Of a stretch of 64,000 nucleotides of DNA, positions 16,176-32,900 are shown piece after piece. The notes beneath the pieces are model-generated. The model was not told the origin of the DNA, made no database searches, and saw only the letters and a list, made by a program, of their open reading frames with translations. This stretch comes from Kitasatospora phosalacinea (lineage in GTDB: Bacteria > Actinomycetota > Actinomycetes > Streptomycetales > Streptomycetaceae). The first letter of the stretch is position 1, and the number at the start of each line of letters is the position of its first letter. Location of the stretch: contig NZ_JNYE01000006.1 in the NCBI RefSeq assembly GCF_000717185.1, positions 62,001-126,000 of the forward strand, in the 5' to 3' direction. The translations under genes and the position numbers were made by a program.

Positions 16176-17069
16176 GTGTCTGAGTCCCCCCTGTACGACG
16201 CCGACGAGACCGTCCGCGAGGCGGATGTCGCCGCCGAGCTGGACGCGGCCGAGGCTGCCGACGTCGAGGCTGCCGAGGAGATCGTCACCGAGGCGGACGC
16301 CGAGGAGGACGAGGTCGAGGCCGCCGACGAGCTGGAGGCGGGCGAGCCCGCCGAGGCCGCCGCCGTGCACGAGGTGGACGGGGCCGAGGCGGAGGCGGAG
16401 GAGGCGTTCACCGAGGCGGACGCCGAGGAGGCTGCCGAGGAGCCCGCCGGGGAAGAGGTCGAGAGCGACCCGGTCGCCGAGTTCCGCGAGCAGCTGCGCC
16501 GCGCGCCGGGCGAGTGGTACGTCATCCACACCTACGCCGGCTACGAGAACCGGGTGAAGCAGAACCTGGAGCAGCGCTCCGTCTCGCTGAACGTCGAGGA
16601 CTACATCTTCGAGTCCCAGGTTCCGCAGGAGGAGGTCGTCCAGATCAAGAACGGCGACCGCAAGACCATCCGGCAGAACAAGCTCCCCGGCTACGTGCTG
16701 GTCCGGATGGACCTCACCCCGGAGTCCTGGGGCGTCGTGCGCAACACCCCCGGCGTCACCGGCTTCGTCGGCAACGCCTACGACCCGTACCCGCTGACCC
16801 TGGACGAGGTCGTCAAGATGCTCGCCCCCGACGTGGAGCGCGCCGCCGCCAAGGAGGCCGGCAAGGCCTCGCCGGTGCGCCCGGTCGAGGTGCAGGTGCT
16901 GGACTTCGAGGTCGGCGACTCGGTCACCGTCACCGACGGCCCGTTCGCCACCCTGCAGGCGACCATCAACGAGATCAACCCCGACTCGAAGAAGGTCAAG
17001 GGCCTGGTGGAGATCTTCGGCCGGGAGACCCCGGTCGAGCTCTCCTTCGACCAGATCCAGAAGAACTGA
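16176..17069 (+). CDS. nusG: Transcription elongation/termination factor NusG
   Basis: A 297-residue NusG, about 110 residues longer than E. coli NusG because of an N-terminal acidic Ala/Glu/Asp-rich extension (residues 5-100) typical of streptomycetes. The NGN domain begins at [19 protein letters not shown] and binds RNA polymerase. The C-terminal KOW domain is [18 protein letters not shown] through [11 protein letters not shown] and contacts Rho or ribosomal protein S10. Start GTG at 16176, with AGGAAAGAAG upstream. Confidence 0.96.
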   Translation: MSESPLYDADETVREADVAAELDAAEAADVEAAEEIVTEADAEEDEVEAADELEAGEPAEAAAVHEVDGAEAEAEEAFTEADAEEAAEEPAGEEVESDPVAEFREQLRRAPGEWYVIHTYAGYENRVKQNLEQRSVSLNVEDYIFESQVPQEEVVQIKNGDRKTIRQNKLPGYVLVRMDLTPESWGVVRNTPGVTGFVGNAYDPYPLTLDEVVKMLAPDVERAAAKEAGKASPVRPVEVQVLDFEVGDSVTVTDGPFATLQATINEINPDSKKVKGLVEIFGRETPVELSFDQIQKN

Positions 17070-17081
17070 CCCACGGGTCTC

Positions 17082-17124
17082 CGGTGCCGGGGCGGGGCGA
17101 GAGCCTCCGCCCCGGCACCGTTTT
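17082..17124 (+). terminator. Intrinsic terminator of nusG
   Basis: A 14-bp stem CGGTGCCGGGGCGG / CCGCCCCGGCACCG followed directly by TTTTGG. It ends the secE-nusG region ahead of rplK. Confidence 0.88.
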
Positions 17125-17152
17125 GGTTCCGCGACGCCTGACCAGTTAGCCT
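17123..17152 (+). promoter_or_regulatory. Candidate promoter of rplK-rplA
   Basis: TTGGTT and TAGCCT are separated by 18 bp, giving a start near 17159 and a leader of about 77 nt before rplK. In bacteria L1 represses its own operon through the leader; that is family knowledge, and no L1 site is proved here. Confidence 0.6.
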
Positions 17153-17235
17153 GGTCCGATGTGTGTCCTGGCGGCCGGGTTTCGCCCCGGGGCCGGGCAC
17201 ATCAGCAATCACCTCTCGGAAGGACCCGGAGAGAC

Positions 17236-17670
17236 ATGCCTCCCAAGAAGAAGAAGGTCACGGGGCTTATCAAGCTCCAGATCAACGCCGGTGCGGCGAA
17301 CCCGGCCCCGCCGGTCGGCCCCGCGCTCGGCCAGCACGGCGTCAACATCATGGAGTTCTGCAAGGCGTACAACGCGGCCACCGAGTCGCAGCGCGGCATG
17401 ATCGTGCCGGTGGAGATCACGGTCTACGACGACCGCTCCTTCACCTTCGTCACGAAGACCCCGCCGGCGGCGCGCCTCATCCTGAAGGCCGCGGGCATCG
17501 ACAAGGGCTCCAAGGAGCCGCACAAGACCAAGGTCGCCAAGCTGACCTCGGCCCAGGTGCGCGAGATCGCCACCACCAAGATGCCCGACCTGAACGCCAA
17601 CGACCTGGACGCGGCGGAGAAGATCATCGCCGGCACCGCCCGGTCGATGGGCATCACCGTCGAGGGCTGA
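17236..17670 (+). CDS. rplK: 50S ribosomal protein L11
   Basis: A 144-residue L11, full length. The N-terminal domain (ITGLIKL-type strand, then [26 protein letters not shown]) is the thiostrepton-cleft proline-rich helix, and the C-terminal domain binds the 23S GTPase-associated rRNA (residues 75-144). The start ATG follows GGAAGGACCCGGAGAGAC; the M-P-P-K-K-K-K-V-T beginning matches other streptomycetes. It is first in the rplK-rplA operon, 74 bp before rplA. Confidence 0.97.
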
Positions 17671-17744
17671 CCAGCCCGTACGTCCCCCGTGGTAGGGCCC
17701 AGCGCGGCCCGTTCCCACGAACTCCATTAATCACAGGAGCAGCA

Positions 17745-18467
17745 GTGAAGCGCAGCAAGGCCCTCAAGGCCGCGGACGCCCAGGTCGACCGCGCCCGGAT
17801 CTACGCCCCCCTCGAGGCCGTCCGCCTCGCCAAGGCGACCTCCGTCACCAAGTTCGACGGCACCGTCGAGGTCGCCATGCGTCTGGGCGTCGACCCGCGC
17901 AAGGCCGACCAGATGGTCCGCAGCACCGTCATCCTCCCGCACGGCACCGGTAAGACCGCTCGGGTCCTGGTCTTCGCGAACGGTGAGCGTGCCGAGGCCG
18001 CGCGTGCCGCGGGCGCCGACATCGTCGGCTCCGACGAGCTGATCGACGAGGTCGCCAAGGGTCGTCTGGACTTCGACGCCGTCGTCGCCACCCCGGACCT
18101 CATGGGCAAGGTCGGCCGCCTGGGCCGCGTGCTCGGTCCCCGTGGCCTGATGCCGAACCCGAAGACCGGCACCGTGACCCCGGACGTCGTCAAGGCCGTC
18201 AACGACATCAAGGGCGGCAAGATCGAGTTCCGCGTCGACAAGCACTCGAACCTGCACCTGATCATCGGCAAGACCTCGTTCACCGACGAGCAGCTGGTCG
18301 AGAACTACGCCGCCGCGCTGGAGGAGGTCCTCCGGGCCAAGCCGTCCGCCGCCAAGGGCCGCTACCTGAAGAAGATCGCCTTCTCCACCACCATCGGCCC
18401 CGGCATCCAGGTGGACCCGAACCGCACCCGCAACCTCCTCGTCGAGGAGGACCCGGCGGCGGTCTGA
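17745..18467 (+). CDS. rplA: 50S ribosomal protein L1
   Basis: A 240-residue L1 that forms the L1 stalk near the ribosomal E site and is the autogenous repressor of rplK-rplA in many bacteria. The signature FDATPDLM-type segment appears as [20 protein letters not shown] followed by [16 protein letters not shown], which binds rRNA and mRNA. GTG start with CAGGAG 7 nt upstream. Confidence 0.97.
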   Translation: MKRSKALKAADAQVDRARIYAPLEAVRLAKATSVTKFDGTVEVAMRLGVDPRKADQMVRSTVILPHGTGKTARVLVFANGERAEAARAAGADIVGSDELIDEVAKGRLDFDAVVATPDLMGKVGRLGRVLGPRGLMPNPKTGTVTPDVVKAVNDIKGGKIEFRVDKHSNLHLIIGKTSFTDEQLVENYAAALEEVLRAKPSAAKGRYLKKIAFSTTIGPGIQVDPNRTRNLLVEEDPAAV

Positions 18468-18500
18468 CCCTGAGTCAGCCCCCTGCGAGGTCATCGCTCA

Positions 18501-18534
18501 CCGGGCCCGCACCCCTCCGGGGGTGCGGGCCCGG
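18501..18534 (+). terminator. Terminator of rplK-rplA
   Basis: A perfect 15-bp hairpin (CCGGGCCCGCACCCC / GGGGTGCGGGCCCGG) with a TCCG tetraloop, 33 bp after rplA. No T tract follows. Confidence 0.8.
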
Positions 18535-18627
18535 TGGCGTTCGGAAAGGGTTTGCGCGCTGGTCGGAGCGGTTCGGTAGAGTCCGCTCTCGTACTTCAGA
18601 TGAGAATCCGATTAGAGGGGGACCCCC

Positions 18628-19470
18628 GTGCGCGCACTGCGTACCGTTGCCGTGGCTTGTTTGGCCCTCGGCGCCCTGACCGCCTGCAGCAGCTCCGGTT
18701 CGGACAGCTCGACCGACGCCAAGACCGGCACCGGCACCGGGGCCTCGCAGAGCGCCCCGGCCGCGGGCAAGGGCGGCGCCAAGCTGGCGCCCAAGGAGGC
18801 CCTGCTGGCCTCCGCCGCGGTCATGGACAAGGCGGGCAGCGCCAAGCTGGTCGTCAAGGGCGGCGACAGCGACGGCACCGCCGACTACGTGTGGAAGGCC
18901 CCGGCCTCCTTCCTGCTGGAGATGCAGGAGGACGGCAAGCCGGTCAAGGTCCTCTTCGTCGGCGACCAGATGTACATCGGCGCCACCGAGGACATGGCCG
19001 CCCTCGCCCCGGGCAAGAAGTGGATGTCGCTCAGCACCAAGGACTCCTCGGGCGAGGCCGGTGTCGAGGCGGGCACCTTCGCCGCGATGATGCAGCTGAT
19101 GAACCCGTCGGTGCAGCTGGCCGCCGCCGCGCCCACCGCCACCCTGGTCGGCACCGAGACCGTGGGCGGCCAGAGCGCCACCCACTACCGCAGCGAGATC
19201 AAGGTCGACGACCAGATCGCCAAGATGAACCTGGACCCGGCCCTCAAGGCCCAGGTGCAGGCCGAGCTGCAGAAGAAGGGCTCGACCTCCACCGTCGACC
19301 TCTGGATCAACGACAAGAACGAGCTGGTCCAGCAGTCCAGCCCGGACCCGGAGGCCGCCGCCGGCTCCGCGCCCGAGGTGATCAGCTACACCGAGCTCGG
19401 TTCGGTCAAGGCCACCCCGGCCCCGGCCGCGGCCGAGGTCTTCTCGCTCTCGGACCTGATGCAGCAGTAG
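18628..19470 (+). CDS. Secreted lipoprotein, LppX/LprAFG-like
   Basis: A 280-residue predicted lipoprotein. The signal peptide is [20 protein letters not shown] with lipobox LTAC (Cys 20), followed by a Ser/Gly/Thr linker to about 50. Residues 55-250 resemble the LppX/LprG fold: short alternating beta strands ending in SEIKVD and STSTVDLWINDKNELVQQ. In mycobacteria this fold carries hydrophobic ligands to the outer envelope; the ligand here is unknown. GTG start after GAGGGGGACCCCC. It sits between rplA and rplJ with a paralogous lipoprotein gene, an arrangement also seen in other streptomycetes. Terminators flank it, so it is its own transcription unit. Confidence 0.85.
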   Translation: MRALRTVAVACLALGALTACSSSGSDSSTDAKTGTGTGASQSAPAAGKGGAKLAPKEALLASAAVMDKAGSAKLVVKGGDSDGTADYVWKAPASFLLEMQEDGKPVKVLFVGDQMYIGATEDMAALAPGKKWMSLSTKDSSGEAGVEAGTFAAMMQLMNPSVQLAAAAPTATLVGTETVGGQSATHYRSEIKVDDQIAKMNLDPALKAQVQAELQKKGSTSTVDLWINDKNELVQQSSPDPEAAAGSAPEVISYTELGSVKATPAPAAAEVFSLSDLMQQ

Positions 19471-19480
19471 CCGTGAGGCC

Positions 19481-19525
19481 GCGGCCCGCCCGGCCCGGGG
19501 GTGACTCCGGGGCCGGGCGGGCCGC
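19481..19525 (+). terminator. Terminator of the first lipoprotein gene
   Basis: A 16-bp perfect stem (GCGGCCCGCCCGGCCC / GGGCCGGGCGGGCCGC) with a 13-nt loop, 10 bp after the stop. Confidence 0.82.
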
Positions 19526-19571
19526 ATGGCATGGTGAGGGGACCGGACGGCGGCGGCAGGAGGAGGGACCG

Positions 19572-20372
19572 ATGGGCGCACGGGCGCGCGGGGCCGGAGC
19601 CCTCCTGGCGGTCGCCCTGCTCGTCGGAACGGCCGCCGGCTGCACCGGCTCGGACCGGACGCCCGACCGCGCCGAGCCCTCCACCGCCGCCCCGAGCACC
19701 GCGCAGCCCAGCCCCACCGACCGCTCCCCGCACGGGGTGCTGCTCTCCGCCCAGCTGGTGCTGCACGACGCCCGGCGCGCCGGGTACACCGCGGTGCTGG
19801 GCGGCCAGGGGGCCAAGGGCGAGCTGTTCTGGGCGCCCAAGACCGTGCTGAAGTACCAGGCCGACGCGGAGAACCGGGTGCTGATGGTGCTGGACACCTC
19901 CGCCTACCTGGGCGGCGACCCGGAGAGCGCGGCCAGGCTCGGCGGCCCGCACTGGCAGAAGTTCTCCAACGGCCGGATCCCGTACGGCGACCTGATCGAC
20001 CGGCTCAGCCCGGTGGTCGCGGTCGCCGCCGCCGCGGCCGCCGAGGACCCGCAGCTGGTCGGCGAGGAGGAGCTGCTCGACGGCACCGCCGAGCACTACC
20101 GGGTCACCGTGACGGCCGCCCGGTACGCCGCCGCGCAGACCCAGCTCGACCCGGCCCGGCGGCAGGCCCTGGAGGCCGCGCTGGGTGCCGGCGACGTGGT
20201 GCTCGACCTGTGGCTCGACGACAGCGACCGGCTGGTGCGGCTGCGCCGGGCCGCCGCCGAGGTCGACACCGTGGACTACGACGAGTTCGGCAGCTCCGCG
20301 CTCTCCGTCCAGGCCCCCGCCGAGGCCGACGTCGCGCCCGGCACCGACGCCAGCCCGCCGGCGTTCCCCTAG
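19572..20372 (+). CDS. Secreted lipoprotein, paralogue of the preceding one
   Basis: A 266-residue predicted lipoprotein with signal peptide and lipobox TAAGC (Cys near 24), then a Pro/Ser/Thr linker. The C-terminal domain echoes the previous protein: [21 protein letters not shown] and [18 protein letters not shown] parallel GDQMYIGA, ATHYRSEIKV and STVDLWINDKNELVQQ, so the two arose by duplication. GGAGGAGGGACCG precedes the ATG. Its stop lies 6 bp before the -35 box of the rplJ promoter, so there is almost no spacer. Confidence 0.82.
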   Translation: MGARARGAGALLAVALLVGTAAGCTGSDRTPDRAEPSTAAPSTAQPSPTDRSPHGVLLSAQLVLHDARRAGYTAVLGGQGAKGELFWAPKTVLKYQADAENRVLMVLDTSAYLGGDPESAARLGGPHWQKFSNGRIPYGDLIDRLSPVVAVAAAAAAEDPQLVGEEELLDGTAEHYRVTVTAARYAAAQTQLDPARRQALEAALGAGDVVLDLWLDDSDRLVRLRRAAAEVDTVDYDEFGSSALSVQAPAEADVAPGTDASPPAFP

Positions 20373-20378
20373 GACGAT

Positions 20379-20408
20379 TTGGTCAAACCCGTCCCGTCCC
20401 GTTAGGCT
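20379..20408 (+). promoter_or_regulatory. Promoter of rplJ-rplL
   Basis: TTGGTC and TAGGCT are separated by 18 bp. The expected start near 20415 leaves a leader of about 250 nt before rplJ. Confidence 0.75.
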
Positions 20409-20414
20409 GGCCGA

Positions 20415-20667
20415 GCCAAAGACCGCTGGTTGTCGCCGTGCGCCCGAGAGGGTGGGCGGGGCCGAAGGGTCCGCACCCGTTGCGGATCGCCCGCGCAGGT
20501 TGTGGAGCCAAGTGAAGATCTCCGGGCCGTTCCGGTCCGTCGAGGTCGTTGCGAGCCCCGTGTGCCTGCGCACCGGGGCTTCTTCGTTTCCTGGGGTCCG
20601 AGGCGTTGGATGGTCGACTTCTCGAAGGTCGGCCCGACTTCGACATCACGGAAGGAGGCGTAAGCCT
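20415..20667 (+). ncRNA. Long L10-type leader of rplJ-rplL
   Basis: About 250 nt of untranslated leader. Near its middle is a 12-bp hairpin (20554-20580: AGCCCCG, inner TGTGC/GCGCA, CGGGGCT) followed by TCTTCGTTTC, which looks like an attenuator. In many bacteria L10(L12)4 binds such a leader to repress its own operon. Position and length fit; I did not fold it fully, so the L10 site itself is not located. Upstream short open frames in it are not supported as genes. Confidence 0.65.
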
Positions 20668-21222
20668 ATGGCCAGGCCCGACAAGGCTGCCGACGTCGCC
20701 GAGATCACGGACAAGTTCCGTGCCTCCAGCGCCGCCGTTCTGACCGAGTACCGCGGTCTCACGGTGAAGCAGCTGAAGACGCTGCGTCGCTCGCTCGGCG
20801 GCAACGCCGATTACGCCGTGGTGAAGAACACGCTGACCAAGATCGCGGCCAACGAGGCCGGGATCTCCGAGCTGGACGACCTGTTCGCCGGCCCGACGGC
20901 TGTCGCCTTCGTCACCGGTGACCCGGTGGAGTCGGCGAAGGCTCTGCGTGACTTCGCCAAGGAGAACCCTGCTCTCATCATCAAGGGCGGTGTCCTTGAC
21001 GGTAAGGCGCTGTCCGCCGATGAGATCAAGAAGCTCGCGGACCTCGAGTCCCGCGAGGTGCTGCTCGCCAAGCTGGCGGGTGCCCTGAAGGCCAAGCCCT
21101 CCCAGGCTGCCGCCGTGTTCCAGGCGCTCCCGTCCAAGCTCGTTCGCACCGTGGAAGCGCTGCGCGAGAAGGTCGAGCAGGGCGGTGCCGGTACTCCGGC
21201 TCCCGCCGAGGACGCGGAGTAA
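20668..21222 (+). CDS. rplJ: 50S ribosomal protein L10
   Basis: A 184-residue L10 (P0), base of the ribosomal stalk. The N-terminal rRNA-binding domain includes [21 protein letters not shown] and [16 protein letters not shown]. The C-terminal helix (about 140-175) anchors L7/L12 dimers. GAAGGAGG lies upstream of the ATG. rplL follows 84 bp later in the same operon. Confidence 0.97.
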   Translation: MARPDKAADVAEITDKFRASSAAVLTEYRGLTVKQLKTLRRSLGGNADYAVVKNTLTKIAANEAGISELDDLFAGPTAVAFVTGDPVESAKALRDFAKENPALIIKGGVLDGKALSADEIKKLADLESREVLLAKLAGALKAKPSQAAAVFQALPSKLVRTVEALREKVEQGGAGTPAPAEDAE

Positions 21223-21306
21223 CCACTCCTCGTCCCAGCGGGCCCGTATGCACGCCCGCCAATCCGTACATCCGGCACCTGCCGATTTAGTGGAAGGACG
21301 CCAATC

Positions 21307-21690
21307 ATGGCGAAGCTCAGCACCGAGGACCTGCTCGAGCAGTTCGAGGGCATGACCCTGATCGAGCTCTCCGAGTTCGTGAAGGCCTTCGAGGAGAAGT
21401 TCGACGTCACCGCCGCCGCCCCGGTCGCCGTTGCCGCTGCCGGCGCCGGCCCGGCCGCCGCTGAGGCCGTCGAGGAGCAGGACGAGTTCGACGTCATCCT
21501 CGACGGTGCCGGCGACAAGAAGATCCAGGTCATCAAGGAGGTGCGCGCCCTCACCTCCCTCGGCCTGAAGGAGGCCAAGGACCTCGTCGACACCGCTGGT
21601 GCCAAGGTTCTGGAGAAGGTCGCCAAGGACGTCGCCGAGAAGGCGAAGGCCCAGCTCGAGGGCGCGGGCGCCAGGGTCACCGTCAAGTGA
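21307..21690 (+). CDS. rplL: 50S ribosomal protein L7/L12
   Basis: A 127-residue acidic stalk protein. The N-terminal dimerisation domain ([29 protein letters not shown]) binds L10, an Ala-rich hinge follows (41-60), and the C-terminal domain ([21 protein letters not shown] ... [22 protein letters not shown]) recruits translation GTPases. TGGAAGGACGCCAATC precedes the ATG. Only a weak CTCTC/GAGAG hairpin follows, so read-through into rpoB is likely. Confidence 0.97.
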   Translation: MAKLSTEDLLEQFEGMTLIELSEFVKAFEEKFDVTAAAPVAVAAAGAGPAAAEAVEEQDEFDVILDGAGDKKIQVIKEVRALTSLGLKEAKDLVDTAGAKVLEKVAKDVAEKAKAQLEGAGARVTVK

Positions 21691-22080
21691 CCCGTTCCTC
21701 TCGCTGAGAGGTTCTCTTCCGGGCCCTCCGGTCTGTTGCTCCTGATGGCCCAAGCGGGACTCGGCTCCTGTCGGGGTCCGGGGGTAGGGTGATCGCTGTC
21801 CGTCGGCCCCCGGGCGCAGGCAGCGTGTAACGCGGGGAGCGGTCCGGACGATGGGCAGTACGAGGTCCACACCCTGGTGCGGGCCTTGACGAACAGCACG
21901 CGGCGCGCGATTCTCAAGGCGCGTGCCCAAGCGGAACCGCTGCCGATGCATATTCGGGGGCGGCACTGGGAAGGTTCCCGGTGACGCAGAAGTGGGTGCG
22001 ACGGCCCGGCCGGTGAGGGATCACTGCCCGGGTTGTCGGTTGTACGGGAGGAGCGTCCGATTCGGTCTCCGAATCAGGGC
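21691..22080. other. rplL-rpoB intergenic region
   Basis: The rplL-rpoB gap is 558 bp. This left part has no supportable gene. It probably transmits read-through transcripts from rplJ-rplL into rpoBC, with partial attenuation as known for this operon in other bacteria. The rpoB promoter follows at 22081-22109. Confidence 0.45.
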
Positions 22081-22109
22081 TTGCTAGCAGTGTCGCCTTT
22101 GGCTACACT
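22081..22109 (+). promoter_or_regulatory. rpoB promoter
   Basis: TTGCTA (22081-22086) and TACACT (22104-22109) with a 17-bp spacer form a clear vegetative sigma-factor promoter. The start near 22116 gives a leader of about 133 nt before the TTG start of rpoB. Confidence 0.82.
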
Positions 22110-22248
22110 GTCCCTTTGCGCTGCCTGTTAGCTGCTCCGTGACTCGTCGCCCGGAGTGGTCCCTGTCCTGACCTGGGGTTTTCCGCCTCGGCCAAGGCCC
22201 GGCCGGTATGCGCGTAGTGAGCTCCGAGCCCTCGGAAGGACCCCCCTC

Positions 22249-25722
<3,474 letters not shown>

Positions 25723-25729
25723 CGGAGGT

Positions 25730-25758
25730 CGGGCCGACCCCTAGTCCGGGTCGGCCCG
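25730..25758 (+). other. Hairpin between rpoB and rpoC
   Basis: An 11-bp stem (CGGGCCGACCC / GGGTCGGCCCG) with a 7-nt loop in the 99-bp gap. It has no T tract, so it is more likely an mRNA-processing or stability element than a terminator, since rpoC has no obvious promoter of its own. Confidence 0.6.
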
Positions 25759-25821
25759 CCCCCAGGCCCCCCTCAGACCAACAGACAGACTCTCGAATCA
25801 CGAAAGAGGGCTTGACGACCA

Positions 25822-29693
<3,872 letters not shown>

Positions 29694-29715
<22 letters not shown>

Positions 29716-31883
29716 TCCGGCACGGCTGCACGTTCCGCAGGGCGGTCACCCCACTCGGGGTGGCCGCCCTGCGGCGTTCCCCCGACCATCCGCCGGAATA
29801 GCAGGTTCTGGAGCCGACCAGTGTCCTCGCCCAACTCGGTGAGGGTGGACATCAGCCGGAGGGAGGGGCTCGCCTCGGCCGAGGCGGACAGACCCGTCGC
29901 CAGGCAGCCGAGGATTCTGTCGAGGACCTCGCCCGCCGGGGCGGGGTGCAGCCAGGCCGCGGCCCGCGGGACAGCCTCCGGGTGCCGGTCGAAGGCCGCC
30001 AGGAGTTCGGACAGGCCCCGGGTCAGCAGGGGGACCGGCAACGGCTCGGGCGAGGAGAGCAGCCACGGCCCGGCCCCGTCCCCTCCGGGCACCCCCAGCA
30101 GGGCCAGCAGGGCGAGTCGGCCGAGGTGGCCGGGCCGGTCCCGGGTGAGCCAAGTGTCGACCTCGCCGACCAGCAGGGCCCGGGGCAGCTCCTCCCCGGC
30201 CAGGTCGTCGAGCAGAGCGAGCAGCCGTTCCCGCAGGGAGCCTTCGGCGTGCTGGGCCAGGTACCGGAGCCTGGTCATGGCCAGTTTCCGGTCCTGGGGG
30301 CGGCCGTCCCGGTCCTGGAGCACCGAGCGGCAGACGTCGACCACAGCCAAGCCGGGGCCGGACGGGGTCCGGGCCCACCCCGTCATCAACTGCCAGACAC
30401 CGCGGCGCATGTGCTCATCGGCGAGCACTCGGACGGTGACCTCGGCGAGCAGGGCGGTCCGCCCGGCTTCCACCGCGACCCTGCGGGTCTCGTCCAGCCG
30501 GTCGATGTCCTTGTGCCGTCGGATCAGTTCGGCCAGGGCGCGCGCCGCCGGGTCGGAGGCCGACCGGTCGCGGACGGGGAGGCGGACCAGCCACTGCAGG
30601 AGGACCGAGCGGAGTTGGGTGAAGTTGTCCCACACGTACACCAGGACGGACTCCGTGTAACCGGGTCGGTCGAAGACCACTTGGTCGTGCAGGTCGACCT
30701 GGGCGGAGAGGGTCATCAGGCGGGAGCGCAGCCCCTGCCCGGAGAAGAGCGCCGCGATCGTCGGTTCGCGGTAGGAGTCGCCCGGCGAGGCCCGGGCGAG
30801 TGCGGCCTCCAGCGCCAGCGCGTCCTGGTCGATGACCTGTGCGGGTGCGGCGCGGTGGACGGCCAGGCTGACCAGGAGGCAGCGCAGGCGCAGTGACAGG
30901 CTACTCCCGCTCTGGTCGGTGCCGATGTCGTTGAACAGCCGATCGAGCTCGACCCGCCAGTCGCCGAGTGCGGACTCGATCCGGGCGGAGAGTTCGGGGT
31001 CGAGTTCCGGCTCGGGCTGTGGTGCGGGGTGCCGCCGGAGATTAGCCATGTTCGGCCGTCGGGCCGGGGAGACCGGGTACTCCGGCCCGACCGGCCGGGC
31101 GTCCCACTGGCGGACGACGGTTCCCACTGCGCGGACGGCTTCCACCGCGTTCATTCCGCGCAGCAGGGCCCGGGCGGTGGGGGTCCTGACGTAGGGGACC
31201 GCCGCCGCGCGCCCCCGGAACCCGAGGTGGGCCTCGACCAGCCGCTGCGGGTCCGGAGCGGTGTGCAGCCGGAGGACCGGGACCCGGGGATGCTGCCAGC
31301 CGTCCACGGGCTCCCAGAGCTGCTCGGTGAATGTGACGATCAACCGCGATTCCTGCTGGGCGAGTTGTTCGCCGAAGAGGGCGAGCCGGTCCAGGAAACC
31401 CGAGGTCGGGAGGTCCGTGGTGGGGCTCTTCAGTTCGAGGATGTGAACCCGGTTCGGTTCCAGCGGCAGGCGACTCACGGAGGGGGAGTCCCATTCGGGT
31501 TCCAGGTCGAGGATCGTCGTGTTCTCCGGACTCTTCTCCGCGCACAGTTGGCGGACGAAGGCGGACGAGCCGCAGCCCTGCCGGGCTATGACCAGCATGA
31601 CGCCAACGGCTCCGTGTGGGGAGAGGAACGCGCTCCCGGTGCTCCAGGCCTCGGACCAGCTGTCGACCTCGACATGGGGAGGGGCGAGGAGGGCGTCCCG
31701 CGGGAGCTCGGCGCTGTCCAGGACGTCCCGGCGTCTGGTCTCCTGGTGCACGGTCAAGGTGCCGATGTGCTCGGCCACGGCGCCGATGTTAGTGATGGAG
31801 CCGGGGCCTGGGTGCGGGCCGGGGAGCCCGTGGAGCAGGTCGTTGAGGTCGTCGCTGCTGCGGGTCGGGTGGTCGGAGGTCAT
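29694..31883 (-). CDS. Degenerate P-loop protein partnered with the cyclase-fold protein
   Basis: A 729-residue cytosolic protein of unknown function. Residues 28-47 contain a short motif (N32 to Q47) shared with the C-terminus of the upstream gene product. Residues 92-110 form a strand-loop like a Walker A motif ([15 protein letters not shown]), but the P-loop lysine is absent (GCGSS). Strands HILELK (147-152) and [11 protein letters not shown] (180-190) sit where Walker B and sensor strands of STAND/AAA NTPases would be. The rest (about 300-700) is alpha-helical, Leu/Arg-rich and repeat-like. Its ATG overlaps the upstream stop by 4 nt, so translation is coupled. Its stop lies inside the rpoC coding sequence (22-bp convergent overlap). 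A signalling or conflict-system effector is plausible but unproven. Confidence 0.75.
29735..29774 (+). terminator. rpoBC terminator
   Basis: CCGCAGGGCGG(T)CACCCC pairs with GGGGTG(G)CCGCCCTGCGG around an ACTC loop, 20 bp after the rpoC stop. Because it lies within the 3' part of the convergent gene, it is symmetric enough to serve both directions. Confidence 0.85.
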
Positions 31884-32719
31884 GCCTGGGTCTCTTTCGG
31901 GTGGAGGCCGGTCACCAGCCCGGCCTGGTTGATTTGGACGGCGTGTACCGAGGTGATGCGGTCGGCGACGGTGTGGACGTTGAGGTGGCCGGAGGCGGCA
32001 GCGTTTCGGAGGAGGCCGGCTGCCAGGCTGTCTGTTCGGCGTTTGTTCCGGAGCGCGGGCGGCGAGGGCGGCCCGGGGGCCTCGAAATAGGCGGCGAGCT
32101 GCTGCGGGGCGACCCGTGGGGCGTACACCCAGCAGGGGCGGGAGAAGTCCTTGTTCGGGACGTTCGTCGCCGGAATCCGGAGGAAGTCATCCTGCTCCGT
32201 CAGCGGGCTGCGTCCGGCGCCGACCACCCGTCGGAACATCTCGTCGGAAAGCAGCAGCACGGTGTGCCCGCGGTGTGCGATGGCCCCGTCCAAGGCGGTT
32301 TTCGCGGTATCGGAATTGACGAACCGGAAGACGTCGTTGATGGAGTCGGCGAGGCGGCTAACCGGAAAGGGACCGATGTGCAGTGCCATGCGAATGGAGA
32401 GGTCGGGGTCAGCCGGGCCCTTCTCGACCCGGTAGTTCTCCAGTTCCTGGTCGAGGTACCTGGGCATTGGATCGACCAGGCGCCAACTGCGGAGCGGCTC
32501 GAAGGCTATGACGAAGCCGTCGCCGTCGTCGCGCCGGAACGGTGGTTCCTCCCACTCGTCGGCGAGCCCGCTCCTGGTGAAAGCAGCCCGGAGCGCGGCA
32601 GTCATGGCCTCCTTGAGAGGGGGCTGGAGTGACTCCGGGACCTTGCTGAAATCGCGAGCGTCGATGGTCAGGATCGCGTGTTCGGGGGCGATGTCCCACC
32701 CGCGTTCGGTCGATTCCAT
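31880..32719 (-). CDS. Class III nucleotide-cyclase-fold protein
   Basis: A 279-residue protein whose first 200 residues look like a class III adenylate/guanylate cyclase catalytic domain. ILTIDARDFSK holds the first metal Asp (D20), FRRDDGDGFVIAF holds the second (D67), IRMALHIGPF is the conserved dimer-core strand, and SINDVFRF supplies the transition-state Asn and Arg (N128, R132). The base-selecting position differs from classical adenylate cyclases, so the product could be any cyclic nucleotide; Pycsar-type pyrimidine cyclases share this fold. Residues 225-279 form a tail with the motif shared with the next gene. GAAGGAGG precedes the ATG. A Crp/Fnr gene is divergent 181 bp away. Confidence 0.78.
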   Translation of the reverse strand: MESTERGWDIAPEHAILTIDARDFSKVPESLQPPLKEAMTAALRAAFTRSGLADEWEEPPFRRDDGDGFVIAFEPLRSWRLVDPMPRYLDQELENYRVEKGPADPDLSIRMALHIGPFPVSRLADSINDVFRFVNSDTAKTALDGAIAHRGHTVLLLSDEMFRRVVGAGRSPLTEQDDFLRIPATNVPNKDFSRPCWVYAPRVAPQQLAAYFEAPGPPSPPALRNKRRTDSLAAGLLRNAAASGHLNVHTVADRITSVHAVQINQAGLVTGLHPKETQA

Positions 32720-32900
32720 GTTCGCCTCCTTCTGGTAGATCGAACGTGATTTCGGATCTTCGCTGTCCGGTGTGTGCGGTGGTGGAGTCCGCTCCGGGGC
32801 GGTCGATCATTGTGGTATCAGGGATCGCGCTTCGCAGTCTGCGTCAAATGGCGCACAGCGGAGGGAGATTGCCGTATTCGGGTGAGAGGAAACGGTCGGG
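32720..32900. promoter_or_regulatory. Divergent promoter region of the cyclase / Crp module
   Basis: 181 bp between the divergent starts, which must hold both promoters and probably the binding site of the Crp/Fnr protein. I find no clean TGTGA-N6-TCACA palindrome and no clear -10/-35 pair by eye. Confidence 0.45.

Noticed and set aside
20473..20667. Small open frames in the rplJ leader
   Set aside because: They lack ribosome sites and conserved sequence, and lie in a region expected to be structured RNA.
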